Part shown: piece after piece, positions 50,892 to 59,327 of the stretch
Position numbering within the stretch: the first letter of the stretch is position 1
Layout of the letters: each line of letters begins with the position of its first letter
DNA from: CAWACP01 sp963832965
GTDB lineage: Bacteria; Acidobacteriota; Terriglobia; Bryobacterales; Bryobacteraceae
Reading direction: 5' to 3'
Length of the DNA: 64,000 nucleotides
Assembly: GCA_963832965.1 (NCBI GenBank)
Contig: CAWHVW010000005.1
Coordinates: 558,001-622,000 of the forward strand
Translations under genes and position numbers: made by a program
The notes under the pieces: generated by a model
What the model saw: only the letters and a program-made list of their open reading frames with translations
What the model was told of the DNA's origin: nothing
The model's database searches: none

Positions 50892-51986
50892 CTACAGGTT
50901 CCCGCGGCGGGCCTGCTCGCGCTCGATGGCCTCGAACAAGGCCTTGAAATTGCCCTTGCCGAAGCTGCGGCTGCCTTTGCGCTGGATGATCTCGAAGAAC
51001 AGAGTGGGACGGTCTTCCACCGGCCGGGAGAAGATCTGCAGCATGTAGCCTTCGTCGTCGCGGTCCACGAGGATGCCCAGATCGGCCAGGCGGTCGAGCG
51101 GTTCGTCGATCCTGCCCACGCGGGCTTCGAGCTGGTCGTAATACGACGTGGGCACGCGCAGGAACTCCACTCCCTGCGCGCGCAGCTTCGAAACCGTTTC
51201 GATGATATCGGCGGTGGCCATGGCGATGTGTTGCACGCCGGGACCCTTGTAGAAATCCAGGTACTCTTCGATCTGCGATTTGCGGCGGCCCTCGGCGGGC
51301 TCATTGATGGGGAACTTCACGCGGCCGTTGCCGTTGGACATCACCTTGGACATCAGCGCCGAATATTCCGTGCTGATGTCGGCGTCGTCGAAGTGTTTCC
51401 ACATCTGGAAGCCCATGACGTCGCGATAGAACTCCACCCAGCGGTTCATCTCGCCCCAGCCTACGTTTCCCACCATGTGGTCGATGTATTGCAGGCCGAC
51501 GGGCCGCGCCACCACGTCTTCTCCGGACACCGGCACGAAGCCGGGCATGAAGACGCCGTGGTAATCCGCGCGCTCGACGAACGAATGGATGGTGTCGCCG
51601 TATATGGCGATGGCGGAGGTGCGGAGTTCGCCATGGTCGTCTTTGAGGGTAGTGGGCTCGAGGACGCTGGTGGCCCCGCGGCGGGTGGTCTCGCGCCACG
51701 CGGAGGCGGCGTCATCCACCCACAGCGCGATATCGCGGACGCCGTCGCCATGCCGCTGGACGTGTTTCGCGACGATGGAATCGGGGTCGAGCGGGGTGGT
51801 GAGGACGAAGCGAATCTTGTCCTGTTGAAGGACGTAGGAGGCGCGATTGCGCGTGCCCGTTTCCGGTCCCCGGTAAGCCACCAGATTCATCCCGAAGGCG
51901 GCGCGGTAGTAGTAGGCGGACTGCTTCGCGTTGCCGACGTAGAATTCGATGTGGTCGGTGCCGTTGAGCGGCAGGAAGTCGGTCAT
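50892..51986 (-). CDS. hppD: 4-hydroxyphenylpyruvate dioxygenase
   Basis: This non-heme iron enzyme turns 4-hydroxyphenylpyruvate into homogentisate in tyrosine degradation. The 364-residue protein from ATG 51986 has two glyoxalase-like modules. The iron ligands are the His in 'GLQYIDHMVGNV', the His in 'GPGVQHIAMATADI' and the Glu in 'RPTLFFEIIQRKGS'. 'SFGKGNFKALFEAIEREQ' is the C-terminal helix signature. The in-frame extension upstream is encoded by the 30-base inverted repeat and is not used. Homogentisate dioxygenase is not in the window. Confidence 0.95.
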   Translation of the reverse strand: MTDFLPLNGTDHIEFYVGNAKQSAYYYRAAFGMNLVAYRGPETGTRNRASYVLQQDKIRFVLTTPLDPDSIVAKHVQRHGDGVRDIALWVDDAASAWRETTRRGATSVLEPTTLKDDHGELRTSAIAIYGDTIHSFVERADYHGVFMPGFVPVSGEDVVARPVGLQYIDHMVGNVGWGEMNRWVEFYRDVMGFQMWKHFDDADISTEYSALMSKVMSNGNGRVKFPINEPAEGRRKSQIEEYLDFYKGPGVQHIAMATADIIETVSKLRAQGVEFLRVPTSYYDQLEARVGRIDEPLDRLADLGILVDRDDEGYMLQIFSRPVEDRPTLFFEIIQRKGSRSFGKGNFKALFEAIEREQARRGNL

Positions 51987-52005
51987 TCGAGTCCTCCGGA
52001 ATTTA

Positions 52006-52074
52006 GCCACGAATGAACACGAATGCACACGAATATGACGCCTTTATTCGTGTGCATTCGTGTTCATTCGTGGC
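52006..52074. repeat. 30-bp perfect inverted repeat (CACGAAT element)
   Basis: The left arm 52006-52035 and right arm 52045-52074 are exact reverse complements, separated by a 9-base loop. Within each arm, CACGAAT recurs three times at 10-base spacing. The element lies between hppD and the aminotransferase gene and supplies the last codons and the stop of the latter. It would form a strong hairpin in either transcript. Translations such as 'MNTNAHEY' from such elements recur in acidobacterial and verrucomicrobial genomes. Confidence 0.95.
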
Positions 52075-53153
52075 CATGTCTTTTCCATCGCCTCCACGCA
52101 GCGCCGGTTGTCTTCTTCGGTTCCCGTGGAGATGCGGACGCATTGCGGCAAACCGAAAGCTCTTAGCGGCCTGGTCACTATGCCTTGTTTTAGCAGTTCT
52201 TCCACTAAACGGAAGGCCTGCTCCTCTCCGGATAAGGCGATCATTACGAAGTTGGCTTCCGATGGCACTACGGTCAGGCCCATGGCTCGGAAGGCTTGCG
52301 TCAGGCACCGGACGCCGCGCGCGTTCAGCTCCAGCGTGCGATGCAGGAATGCCTTGTCCGCCAGCGCTCCAATGCCCGCCGCCTGGGCCAGCGTTCCCGG
52401 TTCGAACGGCAGCTTCACCTTGAGCAGGTTGCCGATCAGTTCTTCGTGCGCGAAACCGTAGCCGATGCGCATGCCCGCCAGACCATACGCTTTCGAAAAT
52501 GTGCGCAGGGTGATGACGTTGTCGTAGCGGTAGTGCATCGAATCGGGGTAGCGGGCGTTGTCGCGCGCGTACTCGTAATACGCTTCGTCCAGGATGATGA
52601 GAACGCGCTCGGGCACATGCCGGTAGAACTCGTCGAACTCGGCTCGCGTGAAGATGGTGCCGGTGGGGTTGTTGGGGTTGGCCAGGTAGATGATTTTGGT
52701 CTGCGCGGTGATGGCGGCGGCCAGCGCGGGCAGATCGTAATGCCAGTCGCGATAGGGGATGGTGCGGTACTTCACGCCGCGCGATTTCGCCAGCACCTGG
52801 AAACCGATGAAGGCGGCTGCGGTGGTGAGCACCTCGTCTTCGTCACCCAGGAACGTGCGGATGATGTTGGACATGATGCCCTCGGACCCGCTGCCGGTGA
52901 TGACGTTCTCCACGCGAAGATCGAACTCGCGCGCGAGCACGCGGCGCAGATCCAGCCCGCCGTTGGGGTAGAGATTGAGGTGGTCCATGGCGTGGCGCAC
53001 GGCTTCCAGCGCCATGGGAGACGCGCCCAGGGGGTTCTCGTTCGAGGCCAGCTTGACGATGTCAGTCAGGCCGTATTGCTGGCGGACGTCCTCGATGGTC
53101 CGGCCAGCCTCGTAGGGGCGCAGGGACGCGATATAGGGCGGGACGAGGCTCAT
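52044..53153 (-). CDS. HisC-type aminotransferase (histidinol-phosphate or aromatic)
   Basis: This 369-residue PLP aminotransferase of the HisC family starts at ATG 53153 ('MSLVPPYIASLRPYEAGRTI'). 'KLASNENPLGASP' is the substrate-phosphate loop, 'IIYLANPNNPTGTIF' and 'VLIILDEAYYEYAR' carry cofactor contacts, and 'TLRTFSKAYGLAGMRIGYG' has the PLP lysine. HisC-like enzymes often also transaminate tyrosine and phenylalanine. Given the following hppD and FAH-type genes, an aromatic aminotransferase role is quite possible. No other his gene is present. The final residues 'NTNAHE' and the stop come from the inverted repeat. Confidence 0.88.
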   Translation of the reverse strand: MSLVPPYIASLRPYEAGRTIEDVRQQYGLTDIVKLASNENPLGASPMALEAVRHAMDHLNLYPNGGLDLRRVLAREFDLRVENVITGSGSEGIMSNIIRTFLGDEDEVLTTAAAFIGFQVLAKSRGVKYRTIPYRDWHYDLPALAAAITAQTKIIYLANPNNPTGTIFTRAEFDEFYRHVPERVLIILDEAYYEYARDNARYPDSMHYRYDNVITLRTFSKAYGLAGMRIGYGFAHEELIGNLLKVKLPFEPGTLAQAAGIGALADKAFLHRTLELNARGVRCLTQAFRAMGLTVVPSEANFVMIALSGEEQAFRLVEELLKQGIVTRPLRAFGLPQCVRISTGTEEDNRRCVEAMEKTWPRMNTNAHE

Positions 53154-53247
53154 CCAAAACCATAGTAGCCTGAGTGCGAAACATGGCACCACCGGGAGGT
53201 GATGCTATCAAGTTTGCGGAGAGGTGCGGGCTACGTACATTTTCGCC

Positions 53248-53276
53248 TTGTATTCGCCCATGAACCGTGCTATTCT
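53248..53276 (+). promoter_or_regulatory. candidate promoter for the DinB-like gene
   Basis: TTGTAT (53248-53253), 17 bases, TATTCT (53271-53276). Only moderately close to consensus, but the spacing is optimal and it is 33 bases before the start codon. Confidence 0.35.
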
Positions 53277-53309
53277 CCTTGTGCCGCAACCTGCGGCGGA
53301 GAGACTCCG

Positions 53310-53825
53310 ATGTCGATTAGTGCAATGCTCTTACCCGAATTTGACCAGGAGATGGCCAACACGCGAAAGTTGCTGGAACTGGTCCCCGACGACAAGCTGG
53401 ATTACAAACCACACGAGAAGTCGATGAGCCTCGGCCGGCTGGCCGGACACACCGCGGAGATGGTGTCCTGGGGCACCACCACGTTGAGCACGGAGAGACT
53501 GGACCTCACCGCTGGCATGACGCCGTTCGCGCCAAAGTCGCGACAGGAACTGCTGGACATGTTTGACAAGGGAGTGGCGGGAGCCCGCGCGGCGATTGCC
53601 GGGGCCAGCGACGAAGACCTGGCGGTGATGTGGACGCTGGCTTTCGGCGACCGGATCATCTTCTCCATGCCTCGTTCCGCGGTGCTGCGCGTCATGGTGA
53701 TGAACCATATCATTCACCATCGTGCGCAACTGGGCGTTTACCTTCGCCTGACTGACGTTGAGTTTCCCGGCATGTACGGCCCATCGGCCGACGAAATGAA
53801 GCAGTTTCAAACCGCGCAAGCCTGA
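53310..53825 (+). CDS. DinB/YfiT-family protein
   Basis: This 171-residue four-helix-bundle protein starts at ATG 53310 after GGCGGAGAG. The three histidines of the metal site are visible: 'LGRLAGHTAEMVSWG' (first) and 'VMVMNHIIHHRAQLGVYLRL' (second and third). The family includes thiol transferases (bacillithiol, mycothiol) and many members of unknown function. 'MSISAMLLPEFDQEMANTRK' is a typical N-terminus for the acidobacterial 'damage-inducible DinB' group. Monocistronic; not a DNA polymerase. Confidence 0.85.
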   Translation: MSISAMLLPEFDQEMANTRKLLELVPDDKLDYKPHEKSMSLGRLAGHTAEMVSWGTTTLSTERLDLTAGMTPFAPKSRQELLDMFDKGVAGARAAIAGASDEDLAVMWTLAFGDRIIFSMPRSAVLRVMVMNHIIHHRAQLGVYLRLTDVEFPGMYGPSADEMKQFQTAQA

Positions 53826-54166
53826 GCGCGCGGACACGCGGCGGCATTAGGAACGCGGCTGGCGCCGCATGTCCCGCCGCGCGTGTTACTCTGAAGATTA
53901 CTTCGGTAGAGGCGCGGGAGCCATGAGTAGCCGTTGCGCAGTTTCGGGCAGCTCCGAACAGCGGTGAAAGGGGTAGCAGGAGATCCCGCCGAAATCGCGC
54001 TGAACAGCGGCGTTCGGCCCGGTTGGGGGGTGGCGGTTAAGACCGGCCCACTGTCATCCGGATGGGAGTGGATTCCGTCGGATGGAGCGCTATCGGGATC
54101 GCAGCGGAAGTCACTCGCGCCTGCGCCTCCTTTCCTCCTTCCTGCTTCCATTCCAGACTGGGACCT
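53826..54166. other. intergenic region with strong hairpin upstream of the lysine cluster
   Basis: These 341 bases hold no supportable gene. A nested inverted repeat occupies 53834-53886: ACACGCGGCGG at 53834-53844 against CCGCCGCGCGTGT at 53874-53886, with GCGGC-TGGC-GCCGC inside. It probably ends the DinB-like transcript. The rest includes a pyrimidine-rich tract at about 54128-54156 just before the M20 gene. I see no lysine-riboswitch core that I could defend. Confidence 0.5.
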
Positions 54167-55174
54167 ATGAACGTCTTCGAATTGACGCAGGCGCTGGTGG
54201 ACATTGAGTCCATCACGGGAAACGAGGCGCCGGCCGGCGACTATGTCGCCCGGCGGCTCTCGACGCTGGCGGCTCGCCATGACGGGCGGGTGGAGCGCAT
54301 CGCCGTCGAGCCGAATCGCTTCAACGTGCTGGCCACGTGGGGAAACCCGGTGGTTACGCTTTCCACGCACATCGACACAGTTCCTCCCTATTTCCCTTCT
54401 TCCGAAGACGACGAATACATCTACGGGCGCGGTGCCTGCGATACGCGGGGCATTATCGCGTCCATGATCTGCGCCGTGGACGACCTGCTGGCCGAGGGCG
54501 CGCGCGGCGTGGCGCTGTTGTTTGTGGTCGGCGAAGAGCGCAACAGCGCCGGAGCATTCCACGCGGCAAAGGACGGGCGCGGTTCGAGGTTCCTGATCAA
54601 CGGCGAGCCCACCGAGAACAAGCTGGCGGTGGGTTCGAAAGGCGCGCTGCGCATGGAAGTGTTCGCCAGCGGGCGGATGGCCCATTCGGCGTATCCGGAG
54701 CTGGGCGAATCGGCCATCGAGAAACTGCTGGACGCGCTGGCGGCGGTCCGGCTGGTGACGCTTCCCGTGGATGCCGTGCTGGGGGCTTCCACGTTGAACA
54801 TCGGCACCATCGGCGGGGGGCGCGCGCCCAACGTGGTTGCCGACGAGGCTCGCGCGGAATTGCTGATCCGTCTGGTCGATGATGGGGAAGCGACACGCAC
54901 CGCCGTGCACGCCGCCGCGGCCGGCAAAGCGGAAATCCGCGATATTCTGAGCATCCCGGCCGCGCATCTGGGCTCGCTTCCCGGATTTGAAACCACCGTG
55001 GTGGCGTTCACCACGGACATTCCCGCATTCGGCGGCGCGTGGGGGGAGCCGTATCTGATCGGCCCCGGCAGCATTCACGTCGCGCACACGGCCGAGGAGC
55101 GCGTGCTGAAGAGCCAGCTCACTGACGCCGTCGAGATTTATAAGAATATGGTTCGACAACTCCTCCGAGGATGA
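54167..55174 (+). CDS. M20-family metallohydrolase, candidate succinyl-diaminopimelate desuccinylase
   Basis: This 335-residue M20 peptidase/deacylase starts at ATG 54167. The metal ligands and catalytic acid are in 'VTLSTHIDTVPPY' (H, D), 'IYGRGACDTRGIIASMI' (bridging D), 'VVGEERNSAGAFHA' (Glu-Glu) and the late 'SIHVAHTAEERVLKS' (H). The dimerisation lid domain covers about residues 160-265. ArgE, DapE and peptidases cannot be told apart by motifs alone. Because asd, lysC, dapB, dapA and dapD follow, the step LL-succinyl-DAP to LL-DAP (DapE) is the best inference. Its stop is one base before the asd ATG. Confidence 0.72.
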   Translation: MNVFELTQALVDIESITGNEAPAGDYVARRLSTLAARHDGRVERIAVEPNRFNVLATWGNPVVTLSTHIDTVPPYFPSSEDDEYIYGRGACDTRGIIASMICAVDDLLAEGARGVALLFVVGEERNSAGAFHAAKDGRGSRFLINGEPTENKLAVGSKGALRMEVFASGRMAHSAYPELGESAIEKLLDALAAVRLVTLPVDAVLGASTLNIGTIGGGRAPNVVADEARAELLIRLVDDGEATRTAVHAAAAGKAEIRDILSIPAAHLGSLPGFETTVVAFTTDIPAFGGAWGEPYLIGPGSIHVAHTAEERVLKSQLTDAVEIYKNMVRQLLRG

Positions 55175-55175
55175 A

Positions 55176-56228
55176 ATGACACAGCCACGCATTGAAGTCG
55201 GAATCCTGGGCGCCACCGGCATGGTGGGCCAGCACTTTGTGAAGTTCCTGCGGAACCATCCGTGGTTCGAGCTGACCTGGGTGGGCGCGAGCGATCGCTC
55301 GGCGGGCAAGAAGTATGCCGACGCCACGAGCTGGCGTCTGGATGGCGAAATGCCGGAGACCGTGCGGAACCTCACCGTGCAGGAATCCGCTCCCGGGAAC
55401 GCGCCGCGCCTGGTGTTTTCGGCGATGGACGCTTCGGTGGCCACGGAGATTGAGCGCGCCTTCGCGCAGGCCGGGCACGTGGTGGTGTCCAACTCGAAGA
55501 ACCATCGCATGGAGCCCGACATTCCGCTGCTGGTGCCGGAGATCAACGCGGATCATCTGCGGGTGGTTCCGCTGCAACAGCGCCGCCGCGGCTGGAAGGG
55601 GCAGATTGTGACGAACCCGAATTGTTCCACCATCACGCTGACCATGGCGCTGGGTCCGATGAAACCGTTCGGCATCACGCGGGTGCTGGTGACCACGATG
55701 CAGGCGCTCTCCGGGGCGGGGTATCCGGGCGTGGCGTCCATGGATGCGACGGCGAACGTGGTGCCGTACATCGGGGGCGAAGAGGAAAAGATGCAGCAGG
55801 AGACGCAGAAGATCCTGGGCGAACTGACGGCGGACGGTTTTCGTTCCCTGGACGCACGGGTCAGCGCGTCCTGCAATCGCGTTCCGGTGGTGGACGGCCA
55901 CACCGTGGCGGTATCGGTGGAGTTTCGCGAGAAGCCGGGCGAAGCGGATCTGCTGGCGGCCATCGAGAAATTCCGCGGCGTGCCGCAGGAGCGCAAGCTG
56001 CCCAGCGCGCCGGAACGGCCGGTGATTTACATGACCGCCAACGACCGGCCGCAACCACGGCGCGATGTGGAACGCGAGAACGGCATGGCGGTGTTTGTCG
56101 GGCGCTTGCGCGAGTGCCCGGTGTTGCATTATAAATTCGTCGCGCTTGGGCACAATACTGTTCGCGGCGCGGCCGGCGTGGCGGTGCTGAACGCCGAGCT
56201 GATGTATACCGAAGGGATGCTCGACTGA
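55176..56228 (+). CDS. asd: aspartate-semialdehyde dehydrogenase
   Basis: The enzyme reduces aspartyl phosphate to aspartate semialdehyde, the branch point for lysine/DAP, threonine and methionine. The 350-residue protein has the NADP motif 'VGILGATGMVGQHFVKFLRN', catalytic Cys in 'IVTNPNCSTITLTMAL' and the substrate Arg/His region 'ARVSASCNRVPVVDGHTVAV'. It resembles the archaeal/fungal-type ASADH in the 'SNSKNHRMEPDIPLLVPEIN' segment. ATG 55176 lies five bases after CGAGG. It is followed by a repeat-rich gap and lysC. Confidence 0.95.
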   Translation: MTQPRIEVGILGATGMVGQHFVKFLRNHPWFELTWVGASDRSAGKKYADATSWRLDGEMPETVRNLTVQESAPGNAPRLVFSAMDASVATEIERAFAQAGHVVVSNSKNHRMEPDIPLLVPEINADHLRVVPLQQRRRGWKGQIVTNPNCSTITLTMALGPMKPFGITRVLVTTMQALSGAGYPGVASMDATANVVPYIGGEEEKMQQETQKILGELTADGFRSLDARVSASCNRVPVVDGHTVAVSVEFREKPGEADLLAAIEKFRGVPQERKLPSAPERPVIYMTANDRPQPRRDVERENGMAVFVGRLRECPVLHYKFVALGHNTVRGAAGVAVLNAELMYTEGMLD

Positions 56229-56314
56229 TGGGTTGCGGAGAAATCTTCGCGGGGCGGGATCGTGTCCGGCGGCCCATTTTTGATCGGCCCGCTGCAATGC
56301 GGCGATCCCCGGGA

Positions 56315-56333
56315 GGCGGGTTGAAAACCCGCC
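56315..56333 (+). repeat. palindrome GGCGGGTT-GAA-AACCCGCC
   Basis: Perfect 8-base arms. It is a different sequence from the REP-like element and occurs once in this window, in the asd-lysC gap, 33 bases before REP copy 5. The bases between them (AACCTGCCCCAC) resemble the 3' half of a REP copy. Confidence 0.7.
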
Positions 56334-56366
56334 GCAGTTTGGAAACCTGCCCCACGTGGCGCCGAA

Positions 56367-56389
56367 GGCAGGGCATGGCCCTGCCCCAC
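56367..56389 (+). repeat. REP-like palindrome, copy 5
   Basis: GGCAGGGC-ATG-GCCCTGCC-CCAC, the same orientation as the four other copies. It lies 27 bases before the lysC start. Confidence 0.85.
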
Positions 56390-56415
56390 TTTGCAGGCAG
56401 TACCGGGGGCGCGTC

Positions 56416-57759
56416 GTGATTGTGATGAAGTTCGGCGGCTCTTCCGTCGAATCGGCACGGGCCATCGAACGCGTGGCTGGGATTGTGCGGGACCGGCTGG
56501 AGCGCCGTCCCGTGGTCGTCGTGTCGGCCATGGGCAAGACCACCAACCGTCTGCTGGCCATTGCAGGAGAGGCCGTCCATGGGCAACGCGACGCGGCCAT
56601 CACGCACCTGCGTGAGCTGCGCGATTTTCATTTGCGCGAATCGGGCATGGAGCGAACCGTCGAGGACCATTTCCAGGAGCTGTCCGAATTGATGCGCGGG
56701 CTGGCGATTCTGGGCGAGCTGACGCCGCGCTCCATCGACGCGCTCTCCAGCTACGGCGAGCGCCTCTCCAGCCTGATCGTGGCCAATCTGTTCCAGCGCC
56801 ACGGCATGCGCGCGGTGCACGTGGATTCGCGCAAGGTGATCGTCACCGACAATCGCCACACCCAGGCGGCGCCGCTGTACGAGGAAACCTACAAACGTCT
56901 GGCCGCGTGCCTGCCTCCGCTGGCGGAGAAAGCGGTGCCGGTAATGGGCGGCTTCATTGCGTCCACGGTGGATGGCGTCGCTTCCACACTGGGCCGCGGC
57001 GGATCGGATTTCACGGCGGCGATTGTAGGAGCGGGCATCGGCGCCGAAGAGATTCAGATCTGGACCGATGTGGACGGTATGCTCACCTGCGACCCGCGCG
57101 TCTGCGACGGCGGCCGTCGTATCCGGAAAATGTCCTTCGAAGAAGCGGCCGAGCTGGCGTATTTCGGCGCGAAGGTGCTGCATCCGGCGACGGTGATTCC
57201 GGCGCTGGAAAAGAACATTCCGGTTCTGATTCTTAACTCGCGCCGGCCGCAGGTGGATGGCACGCGCATTACGCGCGATGAGGTGCACAGCTCCAATCCG
57301 GCCAAGGCGATCGCGTCCAAGGCCAACATCGTGGCGGTGAATATTCGCTCGACGCGCATGTTCATGGCGCATGGCTTTCTGCGGCGCATTTTCGAGGTGT
57401 TCGACCGCCATTCGGTGCCCGTGGACATGATCTCCACATCCGAAGTCAGCGTGTCTCTTACCATCGATCCCACGCCGGAACTGGCGGCCATCATCGCGGA
57501 GGTGAGCGAGTTCGCGGAGGTCACGGTGGACGAAAATCAGGCCATCGTTTGCATTGTGGGGGAGAATATTCGCTATACGCCGGGCATTGCCGCGCGGGTG
57601 TTCAACGCGCTGGGCGGAGTGAATGTGCGCATGGTTTCGCAAGGAGCATCGGCGCTGAATCTGGGACTGGTGGTGGCCGGCGCCGATTTGAGCGCGACGG
57701 TGCGGGCGCTGCACGACGAGTTCTTCCGCGAACTGGATCCGGAGGTTTTCGATGCCTGA
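56416..57759 (+). CDS. lysC: aspartate kinase
   Basis: Aspartokinase catalyses the first step from aspartate to lysine/DAP, threonine and methionine. About 447 residues from GTG 56416 (GGGGG six bases before); ATG 56425 is an alternative. The N-terminal 'VMKFGGSSVESARAIERVAG' is the kinase signature, 'GGFIASTVDGVASTLGRGGS' binds nucleotide, and 'VLHPATVIPALEKNIPVLIL' is conserved. Two ACT domains end the protein ('VDMISTSEVSVSLTID', 'FNALGGVNVRMVSQGASALN') and should mediate feedback inhibition by lysine and/or threonine. It overlaps dapB by eight bases. Confidence 0.95.
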   Translation: MIVMKFGGSSVESARAIERVAGIVRDRLERRPVVVVSAMGKTTNRLLAIAGEAVHGQRDAAITHLRELRDFHLRESGMERTVEDHFQELSELMRGLAILGELTPRSIDALSSYGERLSSLIVANLFQRHGMRAVHVDSRKVIVTDNRHTQAAPLYEETYKRLAACLPPLAEKAVPVMGGFIASTVDGVASTLGRGGSDFTAAIVGAGIGAEEIQIWTDVDGMLTCDPRVCDGGRRIRKMSFEEAAELAYFGAKVLHPATVIPALEKNIPVLILNSRRPQVDGTRITRDEVHSSNPAKAIASKANIVAVNIRSTRMFMAHGFLRRIFEVFDRHSVPVDMISTSEVSVSLTIDPTPELAAIIAEVSEFAEVTVDENQAIVCIVGENIRYTPGIAARVFNALGGVNVRMVSQGASALNLGLVVAGADLSATVRALHDEFFRELDPEVFDA

Positions 57760-58423
57760 CCTGGCCATCGTCGGCTACGGCAAGATGGGCCGGCTGATCG
57801 AACAGCTTGCGCCCGAATATGGCTTCACGGTGGCGGCGCGCTACGACGTGGACCGCCGCGAGCCGCTGGACAACATCGATGTTGCGGTGGAGTTCTCCGC
57901 TCCGGGCGCGGTGCTGAGCAACGTGGAGATGCTGGCGGTGCGCGGTATTCCGGTGGTGATCGGCACCACGGGATGGCTGGAGCACCTCGACCGGTTGCGC
58001 GAGATCGTGGAATTTCACAACTCGGCCGCGGTGTGGAGTCCCAACTATTCCATTGGCGTGAACGTATTCACGAGGCTGGTGTCGGAAGCGGCGCGGCTGC
58101 TCGCCGATGAGCAGGCCTACGGGGCGTGGGGCTGGGAGATCCACCATCACACGAAAAAGGACGCGCCGTCGGGGACCATGCTCAAGCTGGTGGAGACCAT
58201 GAAGCTGGCGGGCTACGAGCGGGCCATCGATGTCAGCGCCAGCCGCGCGGGCGCGCACCCGGGCACGCACGAAATCGGATTCGATTCGGCAGCCGACACC
58301 ATCACGCTGCGGCACACCGCGCGCAGCCGCGAGGGTTTCGCCCGGGGGGCGCTGAAGGCGGCACAATGGGTGATGGGCCGGAAGGGCCTGTTCGAATTCA
58401 GCGAGGTTCTGTTCGGGAGGTAG
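57752..58423 (+). CDS. dapB: 4-hydroxy-tetrahydrodipicolinate reductase
   Basis: DapB reduces hydroxy-tetrahydrodipicolinate in lysine/DAP synthesis. The 223-residue protein is rather short for the family (usually about 240-270), mainly from a trimmed N-terminal domain. It keeps the dinucleotide loop 'IVGYGKMGRLIEQLA', 'VVIGTTGWLEHLD' and the catalytic 'EIHHHTKKDAPSGTMLKLVE' with His and Lys. It sits between lysC (8-base overlap) and dapA (four bases). Confidence 0.95.
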   Translation: MPDLAIVGYGKMGRLIEQLAPEYGFTVAARYDVDRREPLDNIDVAVEFSAPGAVLSNVEMLAVRGIPVVIGTTGWLEHLDRLREIVEFHNSAAVWSPNYSIGVNVFTRLVSEAARLLADEQAYGAWGWEIHHHTKKDAPSGTMLKLVETMKLAGYERAIDVSASRAGAHPGTHEIGFDSAADTITLRHTARSREGFARGALKAAQWVMGRKGLFEFSEVLFGR

Positions 58424-58427
58424 AGGC

Positions 58428-59327
58428 ATGTTCAAAGGTTGTGGGACAGCACTGGTAACCCCGTTCACGCGCGACGGCGCGCTGGACGAAAAGACGCTGC
58501 GCTCACTGGTGCGCCGCCAGATCGAAAACGGAATCAACTTTCTGGTTCCCTGCGGGACCACCGGCGAAAACCCCACGCTCTCGCGCGAGGAGCATCTGCG
58601 CGTGGTGGAGATCACGCTGGAGGAGGCGAAGGGCGTGGTCCCGGTGCTGGCGGGGGCCGGAGGCTACAACACCGCGGAGGTGATCGAACTGGCGAAAGAA
58701 GTGGAAGGGCTGGGCGCCGACGGAATTCTTTCGGTGACGCCCTACTACAACAAGCCCACGCAGGAGGGTCTCTACCACCACTACAAGGCCATTGCCTCGG
58801 CTGTCTCGCTGCCCTTGATTGTCTACAGCGTGCAGGGCCGCACCGGCGTGAATGTGGAACCGCTCACGTTGAAGCGCCTCGCGGAAATCGACAATATTGT
58901 GGGCGTGAAGGAGGCGTCGGGCAACGTGGCGCAGATTGCCGCGGTGGTGCATCACGTGCCGGATCGTTTTATGGTGCTCAGCGGTGACGATTCGATCGCG
59001 CTCTCGGTGATCGCGCTGGGGGGCCGCGGGTTGATTTCGGTCAGCGCCAATGAGATTCCGGCGGAGATGACGCAACTGGTACGCACCTCTCTCAACGGCG
59101 ATTTCGAGGCCGCGCGCGCCATCCAGCGGCGGTACTTCCCGCTGCTGGAGGTCAACTTTATCGAATCGAATCCGATTCCGGTGAAAGCCGCCATGGCGCT
59201 GATGGGGCTGCTGGAGCCGGTGTGGCGATTGCCCCTAGTTCCGCCCTCGCCGCCCAGCCAGCAGAAGATCCAGAAAGTGCTGGAAGGCCTGGGGCTGCTG
59301 GCCGCGCGGAGCGTGCATGCAGGGTGA
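58428..59327 (+). CDS. dapA: 4-hydroxy-tetrahydrodipicolinate synthase
   Basis: DapA condenses pyruvate with aspartate semialdehyde. The 299-residue TIM-barrel protein has 'FLVPCGTTGENPTLSREEHL', the catalytic Tyr/Arg segment 'IVYSVQGRTGVNVEPLTLK' and the Schiff-base Lys in 'NIVGVKEASGNVAQIA'. All key residues are present, although 'YSVQGRTG' replaces the usual 'YNVPGRTG'. ATG 58428 follows GGGAGG. It overlaps the dapD start by 11 bases. Confidence 0.96.
   Translation: MFKGCGTALVTPFTRDGALDEKTLRSLVRRQIENGINFLVPCGTTGENPTLSREEHLRVVEITLEEAKGVVPVLAGAGGYNTAEVIELAKEVEGLGADGILSVTPYYNKPTQEGLYHHYKAIASAVSLPLIVYSVQGRTGVNVEPLTLKRLAEIDNIVGVKEASGNVAQIAAVVHHVPDRFMVLSGDDSIALSVIALGGRGLISVSANEIPAEMTQLVRTSLNGDFEAARAIQRRYFPLLEVNFIESNPIPVKAAMALMGLLEPVWRLPLVPPSPPSQQKIQKVLEGLGLLAARSVHAG

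Noticed and set aside
53826..54166. Possible lysine riboswitch upstream of the DAP cluster
   Set aside because: Only one strong hairpin is visible, close to the DinB-like gene. No five-helix core or anti-terminator could be drawn.
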